DNA of 64,000 nt from NCBI GenBank assembly GCA_019426215.1, contig CM033404.1, positions 25,488,843 through 25,552,842 of the forward strand, given 5' to 3'. The position numbers and the translations under genes are program-made. The number at the start of each line of letters is the position of its first letter. Positions within the stretch are counted from its first letter, which is position 1. The stretch is from Buddleja alternifolia (Eukaryota > Streptophyta > Magnoliopsida > Lamiales > Scrophulariaceae). The notes beneath the pieces were generated by a model. It worked only from the letters and a program-made list of their open reading frames with translations, was not told the origin of the DNA and did no database searches. This document shows, piece after piece, positions 43,275-54,165 of this stretch.

Positions 43275-45073
43275 TGATGGTCCCAGTGTGCATACGAAAG
43301 GGTCTAGAAGGGGGGGGGGGAGGTTGAATAGACCCTGAAGTCTTTTTCGACTTCAAAAAGTTTCGTATTAAAATTGATTTGGACGCTTGAAAATGTAAAC
43401 GCTTGGCTAAGCGTTTACTAGAAGACTATTTGAAAAGATTAACTCAGACTCAAGATTTGAATACTATAACCACTCGGGTTTAAGCATTCAGTTCTTTAAT
43501 CAGTGTTAGCACAACGGAATGATTTAGAGTCTTCTATTTGAATGCTTTTAGCGTCACAAAGTTTTCCTTAGTTGCTTTTGGTTTTGAAGTATTTTGAACG
43601 CTTAGAGATCTTAGCGCTAGGTTAGACGTTTAAGAAATGATTTTAAAGCTTAGCGTTCTTTTAAACTTAAATTAGACGCTTGACTGTTTTTTATGCTTTT
43701 TAAGATATAAAGTGCAACTGTAAAGTAAAGCAATAAAACAGTAAATAACACAATAAATTGTAAGGTTCACTGGGTGATGTAATCCCAGGTACATCCTTCT
43801 TCTCCTATGCACTTGGAGGCAATCCACTCAGTTGATTCTAGAAGAGTCACACAGAGACTTCTACAAAATAGGGCACAAAGGAAGAGATGGATATGGATGA
43901 CTTGAGCTCCTTGGTCACACAGATTTCTGCTACAAGCCATTTCAATCCTATGCTTCTGGAAAGACGATCTCGAGCTCCTTGATCACACAGACTTTAGCTC
44001 CAATAAAGACCTTCCTCAACAAGCTTTTCTTACTAAAAAATACTGCTTGTGAAGTCAACAAACTTTCTCACTCAAATGAAAGATGTTGAGGGTTTATTGT
44101 AACAGGTTTGTTTGATGTTGGGAAGTTCAAACAACTTGGGATATTTCAATAATAGAGTAGGGTTCTTCTATGAAGATGTTTGAGATATCGGTGACTGTCT
44201 TTGGAATATATTTGGAAAGCTTGAAGGATTTTGGCTATGGAGTTTATAAGCGTTTTCTTCTAAATACTTTCAGCAAAGTTTGGACCTTTTCTTGTGTGTA
44301 CGCGTGTATAATTTTGGTCTCTCTCTGCCCCACCCACTAAGGTTTTGCTGAAGGGTACTATTTATAGAGATTCTTGGGATTTGTCCGTTGGACACAATCA
44401 AGCGTGTGTCTCTCACGTAGCGCATCAAATAGTCCCTTTCTGACATTCCTCAATTTTTGTTGGTTCCGATTGGACAGGAGCAGACTTGAACTCTGAAAAG
44501 CTGACAGTCTAGTCAAAAGGTGACTTTTCCACAAGTCAAAATGCCTTGTCACATTTAATGCACTTATCAAGCATTTAATGCGTTTTGAATTTATTTTCGT
44601 TGGAAATAAATGCCCATTGGATTGCATTAGAGTCCCCCATGACTTGAGAGTGTATTTCAGGTGAATCTGATCTTGAAACGCTTGAGTGATTTGAGAACTT
44701 GGTTCAACACTCCTGGAACAGTCCTTTAGCGTTAGCTAGTCGCTAAGAACATTATCTTGAACGCTGATTCAGAAATCTTGAAATAGTCTTTAAGCGTTTG
44801 ACAGACGCTTAAGACAAATCTTCATCTTCACTTGACTTCAGACGTTGATCTTCAACTTCATCTCTAATAGTCTCACCTAGAATTCTATTAGCGACTCGGT
44901 ATCTAATACTTAGTCTAAAATCTATAAAGATAAAAATTACAAGCCTAACAAACTAATAAACTTTCAAACGCTTATACAAATATTCTATGAAAGTATAAAT
45001 TTACATTCTTTTGGGGTCGTACATAAAATCCTACCTTGTTATCATCAAAACATCTAACATGAAATTCCTAACA
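43275..45073 (-). mobile_element. 3' LTR of the gag-only Copia
   Basis: 1799 bases, TGATGGTCCC to TTCCTAACA. A short inverted pair GGGTCTA/TAGACCC (43301-43335) encloses a run of ten or more G. The LTR is rich in the words AACGC and GCGTT. TATA box at 44358-44367. Confidence 0.92.
44358..44367 (-). promoter_or_regulatory. LTR TATA box (3' LTR copy)
   Basis: The minus strand reads CTATAAATAG followed by TACCCTTCAGCAAA. The same box is at 48037-48046 in the 5' LTR and in the broken plus-strand copies at 4231 and 18698, so it is the conserved core promoter of the family. Confidence 0.75.
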
Positions 45074-45088
45074 ATTTCCCCCTTTTTG
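45074..45088 (-). other. Polypurine tract of the gag-only Copia
   Basis: The minus strand reads AAAAAGGGGGAAAT directly before the 3' LTR, the expected second-strand primer. Confidence 0.85.
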
Positions 45089-46016
45089 ATGATGTCAAGA
45101 CCTTAACTCTTATAACTCTTTTATAGATTAAGAGTTCAAAGAAAGGCCCAAAAAAATAATCATAAGTTAGCGTGTAGAAAGTTAGATAAGCTAAGATGTT
45201 TCAGCGATAAATCATTCATTCATATATATGGAATTGAAAGTGTATATGATTTATACTGAAACGATGAATACCTGCCTTTTCTTTCTCTTCCCCCTTAAAC
45301 TGCTTTTCTTACCTTTTCCCCCTTCTTGGCATCATCAAAGGAAGACTGCAGAATCTGCTTAAGTGTTCTATGCTAGGAGGTGATAGAGAAAATGCTTTTG
45401 GCAAGCGTCTCAAACGGATCGTCGCTTGAGAAGGATAACAAGTTGGTGTGGGGATAATCTCGGCCACTACTATCGACCGCTCAGCGTCCACAGTCGCTTC
45501 CACGTCTGGAAGGACAGTGAATAATTCTCTAGCGGTTTCCACCGCCGTTGATGATACCATTTGTTGGTAAATCAACGTCCAACTCTAGGTCTCTCAAATT
45601 CTCTTATAAAAAAAAATTATGCATGATTTTATAAATATTTTATATTAAGTGTTGAAGGGAATATGTTCAACGCTTAACATATACCACTTGTTGAATTTAT
45701 GTGATACCATTTGTTGATACCACTAGTTGTAAGATTTATGTTGACACTTAAAATTAAATCCTTTTTGTGTTTGAGCGTCCAACATATCATGCACAAATAA
45801 CGACAAGCGTTGATGATATATGTATATGAAAATAGTTTTTGATCATTGACGCTCACACATGTGTACAAGTACAATTTTGAAGTTTCCCCTAAATTTGATA
45901 ACTTGTAACACTTTTGAAAAATGCTTTTAGACAATATAATAAAGTGAATTTCCCCTACATTATATGTCTAATGAAAATATGATGCATATTGATTAAGCGT
46001 TTAAATTAATCATACC
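45089..46016 (-). mobile_element. Untranslated interior downstream of gag
   Basis: No pol domain is present. An 89-codon minus frame (45309-45575) has no recognisable motif and is treated as chance. Words such as GATACCATTTGTTG recur at 45556 and 45700. Confidence 0.6.
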
Positions 46017-46763
46017 TCATTCTGGAATGAAGAATAGGAAATTTCTCTTTCCATATTTAAGAAATTTCTTAAATTTCTTAATCAATAAATCCATTTCCTC
46101 TTCCTCACTCGATTCTGTCGCTTCCACCTCACTGATTGATTTTCCCTTGATATTGGTTGTAGCGATTAATGCTCTGGAATCAGTCGCTGAAGACGAGGTG
46201 TTTTTTACTTCTCCCAATTCAAATTCAAAAGTCTTTAGCTCCGAGAACACATGTTCTGGCATAATAATGTCCAACATTTGTGATTCACTCATTGCTACAG
46301 TCTTTATCAAATATTTGCTTGGAAGACTCCTAAAAATCTTTTTGACCATTTCCTCATTGGTCAACTCCTTATCCAGTGATGCTAACTCTGTAATAAGCGA
46401 CGTAAATCTCGCATCCAATTGATCTAGCGTCTCGCTTGGCATCATCTTAAAATTCTCAAATCTTTGTATAGCTATGGAGATATTGTTCTCTCTCATCTGT
46501 GCTGAGCCTTCACATATTGTGGATAACTTATCCCAAATTTCCTTAGTCGTAGAGCACGACTTGACCTTGTTGAATAAGTTATCATTGTCACCAATGGCTG
46601 TGTATAGAGCGTTCCGTCCAACATTATCTAGATTTTCTCTCCGACGCTCATCAGCTGACCACTCATGCTTTGGCTTCTTCACATAACCATCCAAAGTCGC
46701 TTCAGTCACTCTAGTGATGACTTTGAATATTCGAATTGGCCCATCTGAAATGATATCACACAT
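46017..46763 (-). CDS. Copia Gag protein of the non-autonomous element
   Basis: The 248-residue open frame is a UBN2-type Copia Gag: DGYVKKPKHEWSADERRRE and NVGRNALYTAIGDND-like start, then CSTTKEIWDKLSTICEG, MMPSETLDQLDARFTSLI, a KIFRSLPSKY segment and an acidic ESSEEEEMDLLIKKFKKFLK end. It would form particles that package the element's RNA. The natural start is probably the ATG at 46856, whose frame gives MAFSRVPILTKSDFDS and then meets a TAG (46808-46806) where a tryptophan or similar is expected. So either an internal Met at 46763 is used or this copy is dead. No CCHC zinc knuckle follows before the stop; Gag ends just after the basic KKFKKFLKYGKRN stretch. Confidence 0.8.
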   Translation of the reverse strand: MCDIISDGPIRIFKVITRVTEATLDGYVKKPKHEWSADERRRENLDNVGRNALYTAIGDNDNLFNKVKSCSTTKEIWDKLSTICEGSAQMRENNISIAIQRFENFKMMPSETLDQLDARFTSLITELASLDKELTNEEMVKKIFRSLPSKYLIKTVAMSESQMLDIIMPEHVFSELKTFEFELGEVKNTSSSATDSRALIATTNIKGKSISEVEATESSEEEEMDLLIKKFKKFLKYGKRNFLFFIPE

Positions 46764-46940
46764 TTCATCATCACAAGAACAAAGATAAGCAAATGCTTTG
46801 ACCTTCTATGAGTCAAAATCTGATTTGGTCAATATTGGTACTCTTGAAAATGCCATGAAAATTTTAAAGCAACTGAAATTTTTAAAACTGGATCTAAACA
46901 AGCAATTACGCTCGAAAATTTTAAAATTTCAACTTCAACC

Positions 46941-46952
46941 GCTTTGATACCA
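46941..46952 (-). other. Primer binding site of the gag-only Copia
   Basis: The minus strand reads TGGTATCAAAGC, 11 of 12 bases of the plant initiator tRNA-Met complement, two bases from the 5' LTR. Confidence 0.9.
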
Positions 46953-46954
46953 CT

Positions 46955-48752
46955 TGATGGTCCCAAGTGTTCATACAAACGGGTCTAGAAGGGGGGGGGG
47001 ATTGAATAGACCCTGAAGTCTTTTTCGACTTCAAAAAGTTTTGTATTAAAATTGATTTAGACGCTTGAAAATGTAAACGCTTGGCTAAGCGTTTACTAGA
47101 AGACTATTTGAAAAGATTAACTCAGACTCAAGATTTGAATACTATAACCATTCGGGTTTAAGCGTTCAGTTCTTTAATCAGTGTTAGCACAGCGGAATGA
47201 TTTAAAGTCTTCTATTTGAAAGCTTTTAGCGTCATAAAGTTTTCCTTAGTTGCTTTTGGTTTTGAAATATTTTGAACGCTTAGAGATCTTAGCGCTAGGT
47301 TAGACGCTTAAGAAATGATTTTAAATCTTAGGGTTCTCTTAAACTTAAATTAGATGCTTGACTGTTTTATATGCTTTTTAAGATATAATGTGCAACTGTA
47401 AAGTAAAGCAAATAAAACAGTAAATAACACAATAAATTGTAAGGTTCACTGGGTGATGTAATTCCAGCTACGTCCTTTTTCTCCTATGCACTTGGAGGCA
47501 ATCCACTAAATTGATTCTCGAAGAGTCACACAGAGACTTCTACAAAATAGGGAACAAAGGAAGAGATGGATATGGATGACTTGAGCTCCTTGGTCACACA
47601 GATTTCTGCTACAAGCCACTTCAATCCTCTGCTTCTGGAAAGACGATCTCGAGCTCCTTGATCACACAGACTTCAGCTCCAATAAAGACCTTCCTCAACA
47701 ATCTTTTCTTACTAAAAAATACTGCTTCTGAAGTCAACAAACTTTTTCACTCAGATGAAAGATGTTGAGGGTTTATTGTAACAGGTTTGTTTGATGTTGG
47801 GAAGTTCAAACAACTTGGGATATCTCAATAATAGTGTAGGGTTCTTCTATGAAGATATTTGAGATATCGGTGACTGTCTTTGGAATGTATTTGGAAAGCT
47901 TGAAGGATTTTGACTATGGAGTTTATAAGCTTTTTCTTCCAAATACTTTCAGCAAAGTTTGGACCTTTTCTTGTGTATACGCGTGTATAATTTCGGTCTC
48001 TCTCCGCCCCACCCACTAAGATTTTGCTAAAGGGTACTATTTATAGAGATTCTTGGGATTTGTCCGTTGGACACAATCAGGCGCGTGTCTCTCACGCAGC
48101 GCGTCAAATAGTCCATTTCTGACATTTCTCAATTTTTGTTGGTTCCGACTGGATAGGAGCAGACTTGAACTCTGAAAAGCTGACAGTCTAGTCAAAAAGT
48201 GGTTTGTCCACAAGTCATAATGCCTTGTCATAGTTAATGCACTTATCAAGCATTTAATGCGTTTTGAATTTATTTCCGTTGGAAATAAATGCCCATTGGA
48301 TTGCATTAGAGTCCTCCATGACTTGAGAGTGTATTTCAGGTGAATCTGATCTTGAATCGCTTGAGTGATTTGAGCGCTTGGTTCAACACTCCTGGAACAG
48401 TCCTTTAGCGTTAGCTAGTCGCTAAGAACATTATCTTGAACGCTAATTCATAAGTCCTGAAATAGTCTTTAAGCGTTTGACAGACGCTTAAGACAAATCT
48501 TTATCTTCACTTGACTTCAGACGCTGATCTTCAACTTCATCTCTAACAGACACACTTAGAATTCTATTAGCGACTCGGTATCTAATACTTAGTCTAAAAT
48601 CTACAAAGATAAAAATTACAAGCCTAACATACTAATAAACTTTCAAACGCTTATACAAATATTGTATGAAAGCATAAACTTACATTCTTTTAGGGACTAA
48701 CATAAAATCCTATCTTGTTATCATCAAAACATCTAACATGAAATTCCTAACA
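46955..48752 (-). mobile_element. 5' LTR of the gag-only Copia
   Basis: 1798 bases, TGATGGTCCC to TTCCTAACA, nearly identical to 43275-45073. It contains the TATA box CTATAAATAG at 48037-48046 (minus strand) and the same GGGTCTA/TAGACCC pair around a G run (46982-47013). Confidence 0.92.
48037..48046 (-). promoter_or_regulatory. LTR TATA box (5' LTR copy), promoter of gag
   Basis: The minus strand reads CTATAAATAG. About 1.08 kb of LTR lie between it and the primer binding site, so the R-U5 leader is long. Confidence 0.75.
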
Positions 48753-49272
48753 ACTCTAATGACAGACTTGACGTCACAAACAAATCTTCAACGTGATTAC
48801 TCAGGTCTAAGGCTCACACATACTATCATAATCAGTAATCCAATCATTGACAGTCAATGTGTAAAAACCCATGTGATCGGATTACTACGAGTCGTGTTCG
48901 AATACATTAATCCCATTAATGTATCTATGACATAAACTCCCACTATTCTATAGTGTTCGACTGGCACTCCCTGTCAGAGCATGTGTCATACAAGTCGAAA
49001 CGATTCTCAACGCCCAATTGAGATTCTCTGACATGCAAACCATTGAAGTGATAAAATACCAAACTTTCCAGTGCCTATCTCCTTAACTACTATAAGGACT
49101 GGAAGGTCAGCCTTGGTTTACATGGACTCATATTCATTCAAGTCTTATAGATGCCATTAAGACTTATACGAATAATATATCAAATGCCTTTCTATTAGTA
49201 AAGGGTTGTGCAATATAAACTAGTGCCTTATATTCTAACCTCCTCGTTGGCATCGAGGGAACTTTCCCAACA

Positions 49273-52137
49273 ATCTCCCACTTGCACTCTATGCCAATTG
49301 GTATATAATACCTATCTTCTAAAGATGTCACTTTAGCACTGCCTGCGATAGTGGTTTAACGAGTGGGTCAGCCGTGTTATCGACTGAGATTCGTTTTCTA
49401 CAAGGCTACATTGCCTTTTTCCAACAATCTCTCAAAAGATGTTGTATTTCTCAGTGTGTCTGGATTTGTGAGACCTTGGTTCCCCAGCTTGCGCTTTTAG
49501 GGCTGGTCATTCGGTTTAACCAAATAGAAACAGAACTGAAATTTCGGTTTGAAAAAATCCAAAACTGAAACCGGACCAAAATGGTTAGGTTCGATTTAAA
49601 CAGAACCAAAATTTCGGTTTGAAAAAATCTGAATCTGAAACTGAACCGAAATGGTTTGGTTCGGTTTTAACCGAATTCATTTCGGTTTTGGTTAGGTTAG
49701 CCTACTTGATAACCGAATTGGGCCAACAAAATTCAACAGGACTTTTTTTGCATTTAACAATTTTTATCTCAAAATTGTGATTAATTATGCGTCCATGCTA
49801 CATTAATAATTTACCCATTTGATTTACCAAATAAAGAAATGAATAGTCCAATTTTAATTTCTTACCTAGGGTTTGAGTTTGAGTAGAGTGAGGAGTGGAG
49901 ATCCGACGGCCGACGGTGGCTATTGCCGTGCTGTGTGCTGTGACAGCGTCGGCGACGGCGGCTGGCGGGGGCGCGGGGCAGAGAGGAAGTTTTGGTGTTT
50001 GTGCGTGAGACAGTGAGAGAGAGGAACGAGAGGGGCAGAGGCAGAAATATGAGCTGGGTAGAGGTGAGGGTTTAGTTTTAGCATTTTTACCTTTTAGTTT
50101 TACATAAATCACCCCAAAATTGTTCGAAATTCCACATTAGCCCCCACTAGAAATAAATATTATATATTATTTATAAATTAATTCGGTTTTCGGTTCGGTT
50201 AACCGAAAGGCAAAAGCGAAACCGAAACCAAAATTAAAAACGAAAATCGAACCGAAATGGCTCGGTTCGGTTTCGGTTCCAACCGAATTTTTCAGTTCCG
50301 ATTTGGTTCGGTCGGTTAACCAAACCGTGCACACCCCTATGCGCTTTAGCTCCATTTTATCACAATAAAGTGATAAATGCAAACACCACACAAGGGACTA
50401 ATAGAAGTTCTACCACGAACTTCAGATCCAAACAAAATTCCTTGACCACCACTAAGGCTCCAAGGCAATTTTATATTCATTCTCAGTAGTGGAGTAATTT
50501 GGTTACTACTTCACAGTTGAGAGTGAATACAAACCCAAAGTGGAATTTTAATTTCTTTATCAGACTTAAAGTCTAAGTAAGTATAAATTTCCACTATCAG
50601 TTCTCCATAGGCATAGACGAAGAATATATCTTAAGTTTTTCTCAAATACTTCATGACATATTTTATGTCTACCCTTTGCTCTTCCTCACTAGGCAAGAGC
50701 CCTTTCTTAGATCTTCTATCCTAACTTCTTTAGGATTTATTCTAAGCAAAGGGCTTAGGAGGGCCCCATCATCCTATTTGCCCTATCTCCATGGATGCAA
50801 ATTCTAAGGATGAAAGTGGTTAATCTTAAGTCTTTTATGGAGTGTATGCTTGAGATTTATGTCTTGATTCAACTCAATGAGCTCATATCATTTCCCATTT
50901 GTAGAGTAACCTCTACATATACTACTAGAAATGATATCTAGCTCCCACTAGTCTTGTTGCACACAGATGGTTCTTCTTCGATTTTGATGATATCATAATT
51001 TTCAATTATGTCATTAAAGTGAAGATTCAACTACGAGAGGTCTGCTTAAATCCACAAGTGGATTCATACAGCTTGTCGACCTTATGAGAATCGGCCTCAG
51101 ATGTGAAACTTCTGGGTTGTTCTTTGTGGATGCCCTCTTCAAGGAATTCATTCATGAACGAGTCTTTATATCCATGCGCCAAATTTTCATAATCTTGGTG
51201 TTACTATCGAAAGTAAGATTCTAGTGGATTTGATTATAGCTGTGGCAAAGAGGCTTCCTCATAGTCAATGCCCATCTTTTGACTGCACCCTTTCGCCATC
51301 AGCCTAGCCTTGCCATTTGAATCAATCTTTCTCTTGTAGATGTATTAACCTCCGACGGGTACAATACTCTCAAGGAGATCTACTAGAGTTTTGGATTGAT
51401 TCAAAGAACATCTAATCCATCTTCACTTTCATAGCCTTACACCTTCTCGTAGAGTCCATATCCACTATCGATTTGTCATACTTGGAGGCATTGTATCCAT
51501 AGATCCCCTCTGCTACAACATACAACTTATGCTTTCCTTGTAGCAGACAACCATATCTCTCAGGCGGCTGAGATACTCTACCAGACCAATTTGTTGGTGG
51601 TGGTGTTATAATAGGCTGGGTTTGGGTTTCTTGAATAATAGTCTCCTAAGGAGTTTTGTTTTATTCTTATAGAATAATCTTTCTACCAACTTGACTTTCT
51701 CAAATGATCTTGTCTTTGATAATGGTGGATTTTAAGGCCACAATGATCCTCCGATCATCATGTAGGTAAAAGAGGTCTCCCACTGAATTGTTTGAGACAA
51801 CCAACAAAAATATCCTTTTAAGGACTTAGCCTCCAGATTCTATACCTTTTTCTTTTATACGTAGGTTGGGTATTGTTGTACCCTCATGTACTTAGGACTA
51901 GGCTTCCACTTGCTCCATATCTGATATGTTGCATTAGGAATGAATTTGGAGGGACATCTATTCAAGATTCACCTATGAGCAGTGCATAACTCACTACGAA
52001 TTGGGCAATTCTATGTAGTTTAGCATAAAATGAGTCATGTCCAACAATGCCTTGTTCTTGCATGACACTGCCATATTCAATTGTAGAGTCGCTGGAAGTG
52101 CCAGCTGTGAAAGTATACTACGTTCTTTTAAGAACGG
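49273..52137 (-). pseudogene. Copia pol remnant, integrase end to RNase H, heavily decayed
   Basis: Read from 52137 down: an integrase carboxyl piece ending MTHFMLNYIELPNS at 52000, then linker and reverse-transcriptase wording at 51900-50900, and RNase H with DSST-like and YCDN-like remains near 50700-49450. Frames are broken every 50-100 bases and no frame over 75 codons survives. A hAT (49498-50339) sits in the RNase H part. Gag, protease and most of integrase are missing: at 52137/52138 the sequence jumps into the middle of an LTR. Confidence 0.75.
49498..50339. mobile_element. hAT non-autonomous element 2
   Basis: Ends TAGGGCTGGTCATTCGGTTT and, other strand, TAGGGGTGTGCACGGTTTGG; flanked by TGCGCTTT at 49490-49497 and 50340-50347, a perfect 8-base target duplication. 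Subterminal AACCGAAA words are frequent. The interior (49860-50110), read on the minus strand, has a leader with repeated CTCTCTC, a GC-rich GCCGCC part and CCTAGGTAAG, a splice-donor-like end, but no transposase. It is similar in plan to the hAT at 29415-30203. Confidence 0.92.
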
Positions 52138-53340
52138 GTCATCTCGATTGGCAATGAGAGGATACCAAAGGATGTGGGTGACACCTAGCCAGCATCGTGG
52201 CCCCACATCGTAGCCCAACCGAGTACGAAATGACTATGTCATTACGAACCTCTAGATTATGAATACTGTATGAGTATAAGCCCTTTACTGACGTATCCCG
52301 ATCGAGTGAGAGTCATAGAATGTCAAACTCACAGGACTCGATGCTATGCTAAGAATCATAGTAACATGAGATTACAGAACTACCCTCCGTGTCAAACACG
52401 AGTTAGTTCATGAGCTTTGGTCAGAGACTTTGATCTTATTTACCCATGATCGCATAGGATACTTCTCATTTACTTTTGAGACAATGAATTCCTTCTTGCT
52501 AATCAGTTAAGACTGGTACTTGCCCATCAAGCCGAATTTCGAGTTTGACCCCACCAATGGGTGAATTGGATCTAACTACTCTAATGACAGACTTGACGTC
52601 ACAAACACATCTTCAACGTGATTACCCAGGTCTAAGGCTCACGCTTACTATCATAACCAGTAATCCAATCATTGACAGTCAATGAGTAAAAACCCATGTG
52701 ATTGGATTACTACGAGCCGTATTCGAATACATTAATCCCATCAATGTATCTATGACACAAACTCCCACTATTCCATAGTGTTCGACTGACACTCCCTGTC
52801 AGAGCATGTGTCATACAAGTCTAAACGAATCGCAATGCTCAATTGAGATTCTCTGACTTGCGAACCATTTAAGTGATAAAGTACCAAACTTTCCAGTGTC
52901 TATCTCCTTAACTACTATAAGGAGTGGAAGGCCAGCCTTGATTCACATGGATTTATTATTCATTCAAGTCTTATAGATGCCATTAAAAGGGTGTTTGGCT
53001 AAGTTTATCCAAAACATCTTATAAGCTCCAACATCTTATAAGATGTTTTAGGAGCTTATAAGATGTAAACATTTTATAAGATGTTTAAAAAAAGGTAGGG
53101 TTGGGTTACTTTTTTAAAAACAGCTTATAAGACTCAAACATCTTATTTTTTAGTCTTATAAGCTATTTTTTTAAAAAAAAATTACCAAACAAATTTATAG
53201 AGCTTATAAGCTTAGTCGTTACCCTCTAAGACTTATACGAACAATATATCAAATACCTTTCTATTAGTTAAGGGTTGTGCAATATAAAATATGCCTTATA
53301 TTCTAACCTCCACGTTGGCATCAAGGGAACTTTCCCAACA
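52138..53340 (-). mobile_element. Truncated LTR, partner of the LTR at 42139-49272
   Basis: It begins abruptly at TCATCTCGATTGGCAATG, which corresponds to about 42837 in the partner, and ends CTTTCCCAACA at 53340. About 700 bases of its left part are missing. It carries a small MITE (52987-53226). It lies where the 5' LTR of the element should be, so one deletion removed the rest of this LTR, the primer site, gag, protease and part of integrase. Confidence 0.8.
52987..53226. mobile_element. 240-base Harbinger-like MITE
   Basis: Ends AAGGGTGTTTGGCTAAG and, other strand, GAGGGTAACGACTAAG, flanked by TAA (52984-52986 and 53227-53229). The sister LTR at about 49160 has the uninterrupted empty site CCATTAAGAC. 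The interior is full of ATCTTATAAG and CTTATAAGC words. Confidence 0.85.
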
Positions 53341-54165
53341 TCTTCATACAACGGGACGCCCTTCTCTTTGCTTTTTAGCAAGAGACCATAATACTTCTCA
53401 AGTTGTCTCGGGACCCTTTCAGATGTCCTCGAAGGTGGAATTTGCGTACTTATAGTTTGCGGTTCATTTTGCCTTTCATCCATTGCCAATGGAGTTTGTG
53501 TTTCTTAAGTTTCCTCCAATTCTATCACTCTATCTATATTCTCACTGAAGAGTTGCATCTCCAGGAATACAACGTTTCTTGAAACAATCACCTTTTGTTC
53601 CAAGGTCTGATAGAAATAGTACCCATAGGGCTCCTTAGGGTAACCCACAAACCACATAAGATAGATCGTGAATCTAACTTATCTCCCACTAGCTCCTTGA
53701 CATGAGCATCACACCCCCATGTTCTAAGGTACTTATATGAGGGTGATTTACCATGCCACATCCTATACGGAACTTCAGGAACACTCTTCGATGGCAACCT
53801 ATTCAATAGGTAAGCCGCCTTCTCCAGGGCATAACCCCAGAAGAACATAGGCAAACCCGTGGATATCATCATCGATCGGACCATGTCCATCAATGTTCAA
53901 TTTCTTTGCTCAGACACACCATTTAATTGTGGCGTTCCAGACGGCGTTCGTTGAGAGAGAACCCCGCCCTCTTTCAAATAATCCAAGAACTCACTGGATA
54001 AGTATTCTCCTCCTTGATCAGATCGAAGAGCCTTAACACTTTTACCAATTTGTTTCTTTACTTCATTTCTGAATTCTTTGAACTTATCAAAAGCCCCATA
54101 TTTATATCTCATAAGATATAAATGAACATACCTAGAATAATCATCGGTAAAAGTTATGAAGTAAG
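53341..54165 (-). pseudogene. Copia integrase remnant of another element
   Basis: From high to low: integrase core FITFTDDYSRYVHLYLMRYK, then LRSDQGGEYLSSEFLDYLKE and GTPQLNGVSEQRN (54190-53897), then MVRSMMISTGLPMFFWGYAL and WGCDAHVKE (53893-53588), then the linker with RTSERVPRQLEKYYGLLL (53489-53345). The DDE acidic residues after the first one are still visible, but a frameshift near 53896 separates two blocks. It is cut by an LTR at 54166 and at 53340. Confidence 0.85.

Larger units (their letters stand above)
43275..48752 (-). mobile_element. Complete non-autonomous gag-only Copia (TR-GAG type)
   Basis: This 5478-base element has two LTRs (43275-45073 and 46955-48752), a primer binding site, a polypurine tract, and a perfect 5-base target duplication ACTCT (43270-43274 and 48753-48757). 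The empty site can be read at 52570-52590 in the sister LTR. The 1.88-kb interior codes only for Gag, with no protease, integrase or reverse transcriptase. It fits the described class of terminal-repeat retrotransposons with a GAG domain, which must borrow enzymes from an autonomous partner. The LTRs are highly similar by eye, so it is among the youngest insertions here. Confidence 0.92.
42139..49272 (-). mobile_element. 3' LTR of a Copia, split by the gag-only element
   Basis: It begins TGTTGGGAATCCTGG and ends CTTTCCCAACA, followed by the complement of a polypurine tract (ATCTCCCACTTGCAC). Removing 43275-48757 leaves about 1.65 kb. CGCAGCGGAA starts 22 bases inside. It is the same family as 52138-53340, and the two align through GATCGAGTGAGAGTCAT, the insertion point and the right end, so they are presumably the two LTRs of one element. 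Confidence 0.85.

Noticed and set aside
45309..45575. Second protein of the gag-only element
   Set aside because: No motif is recognised, it does not continue the Gag frame, and no counterpart was seen in the other copies in this window.
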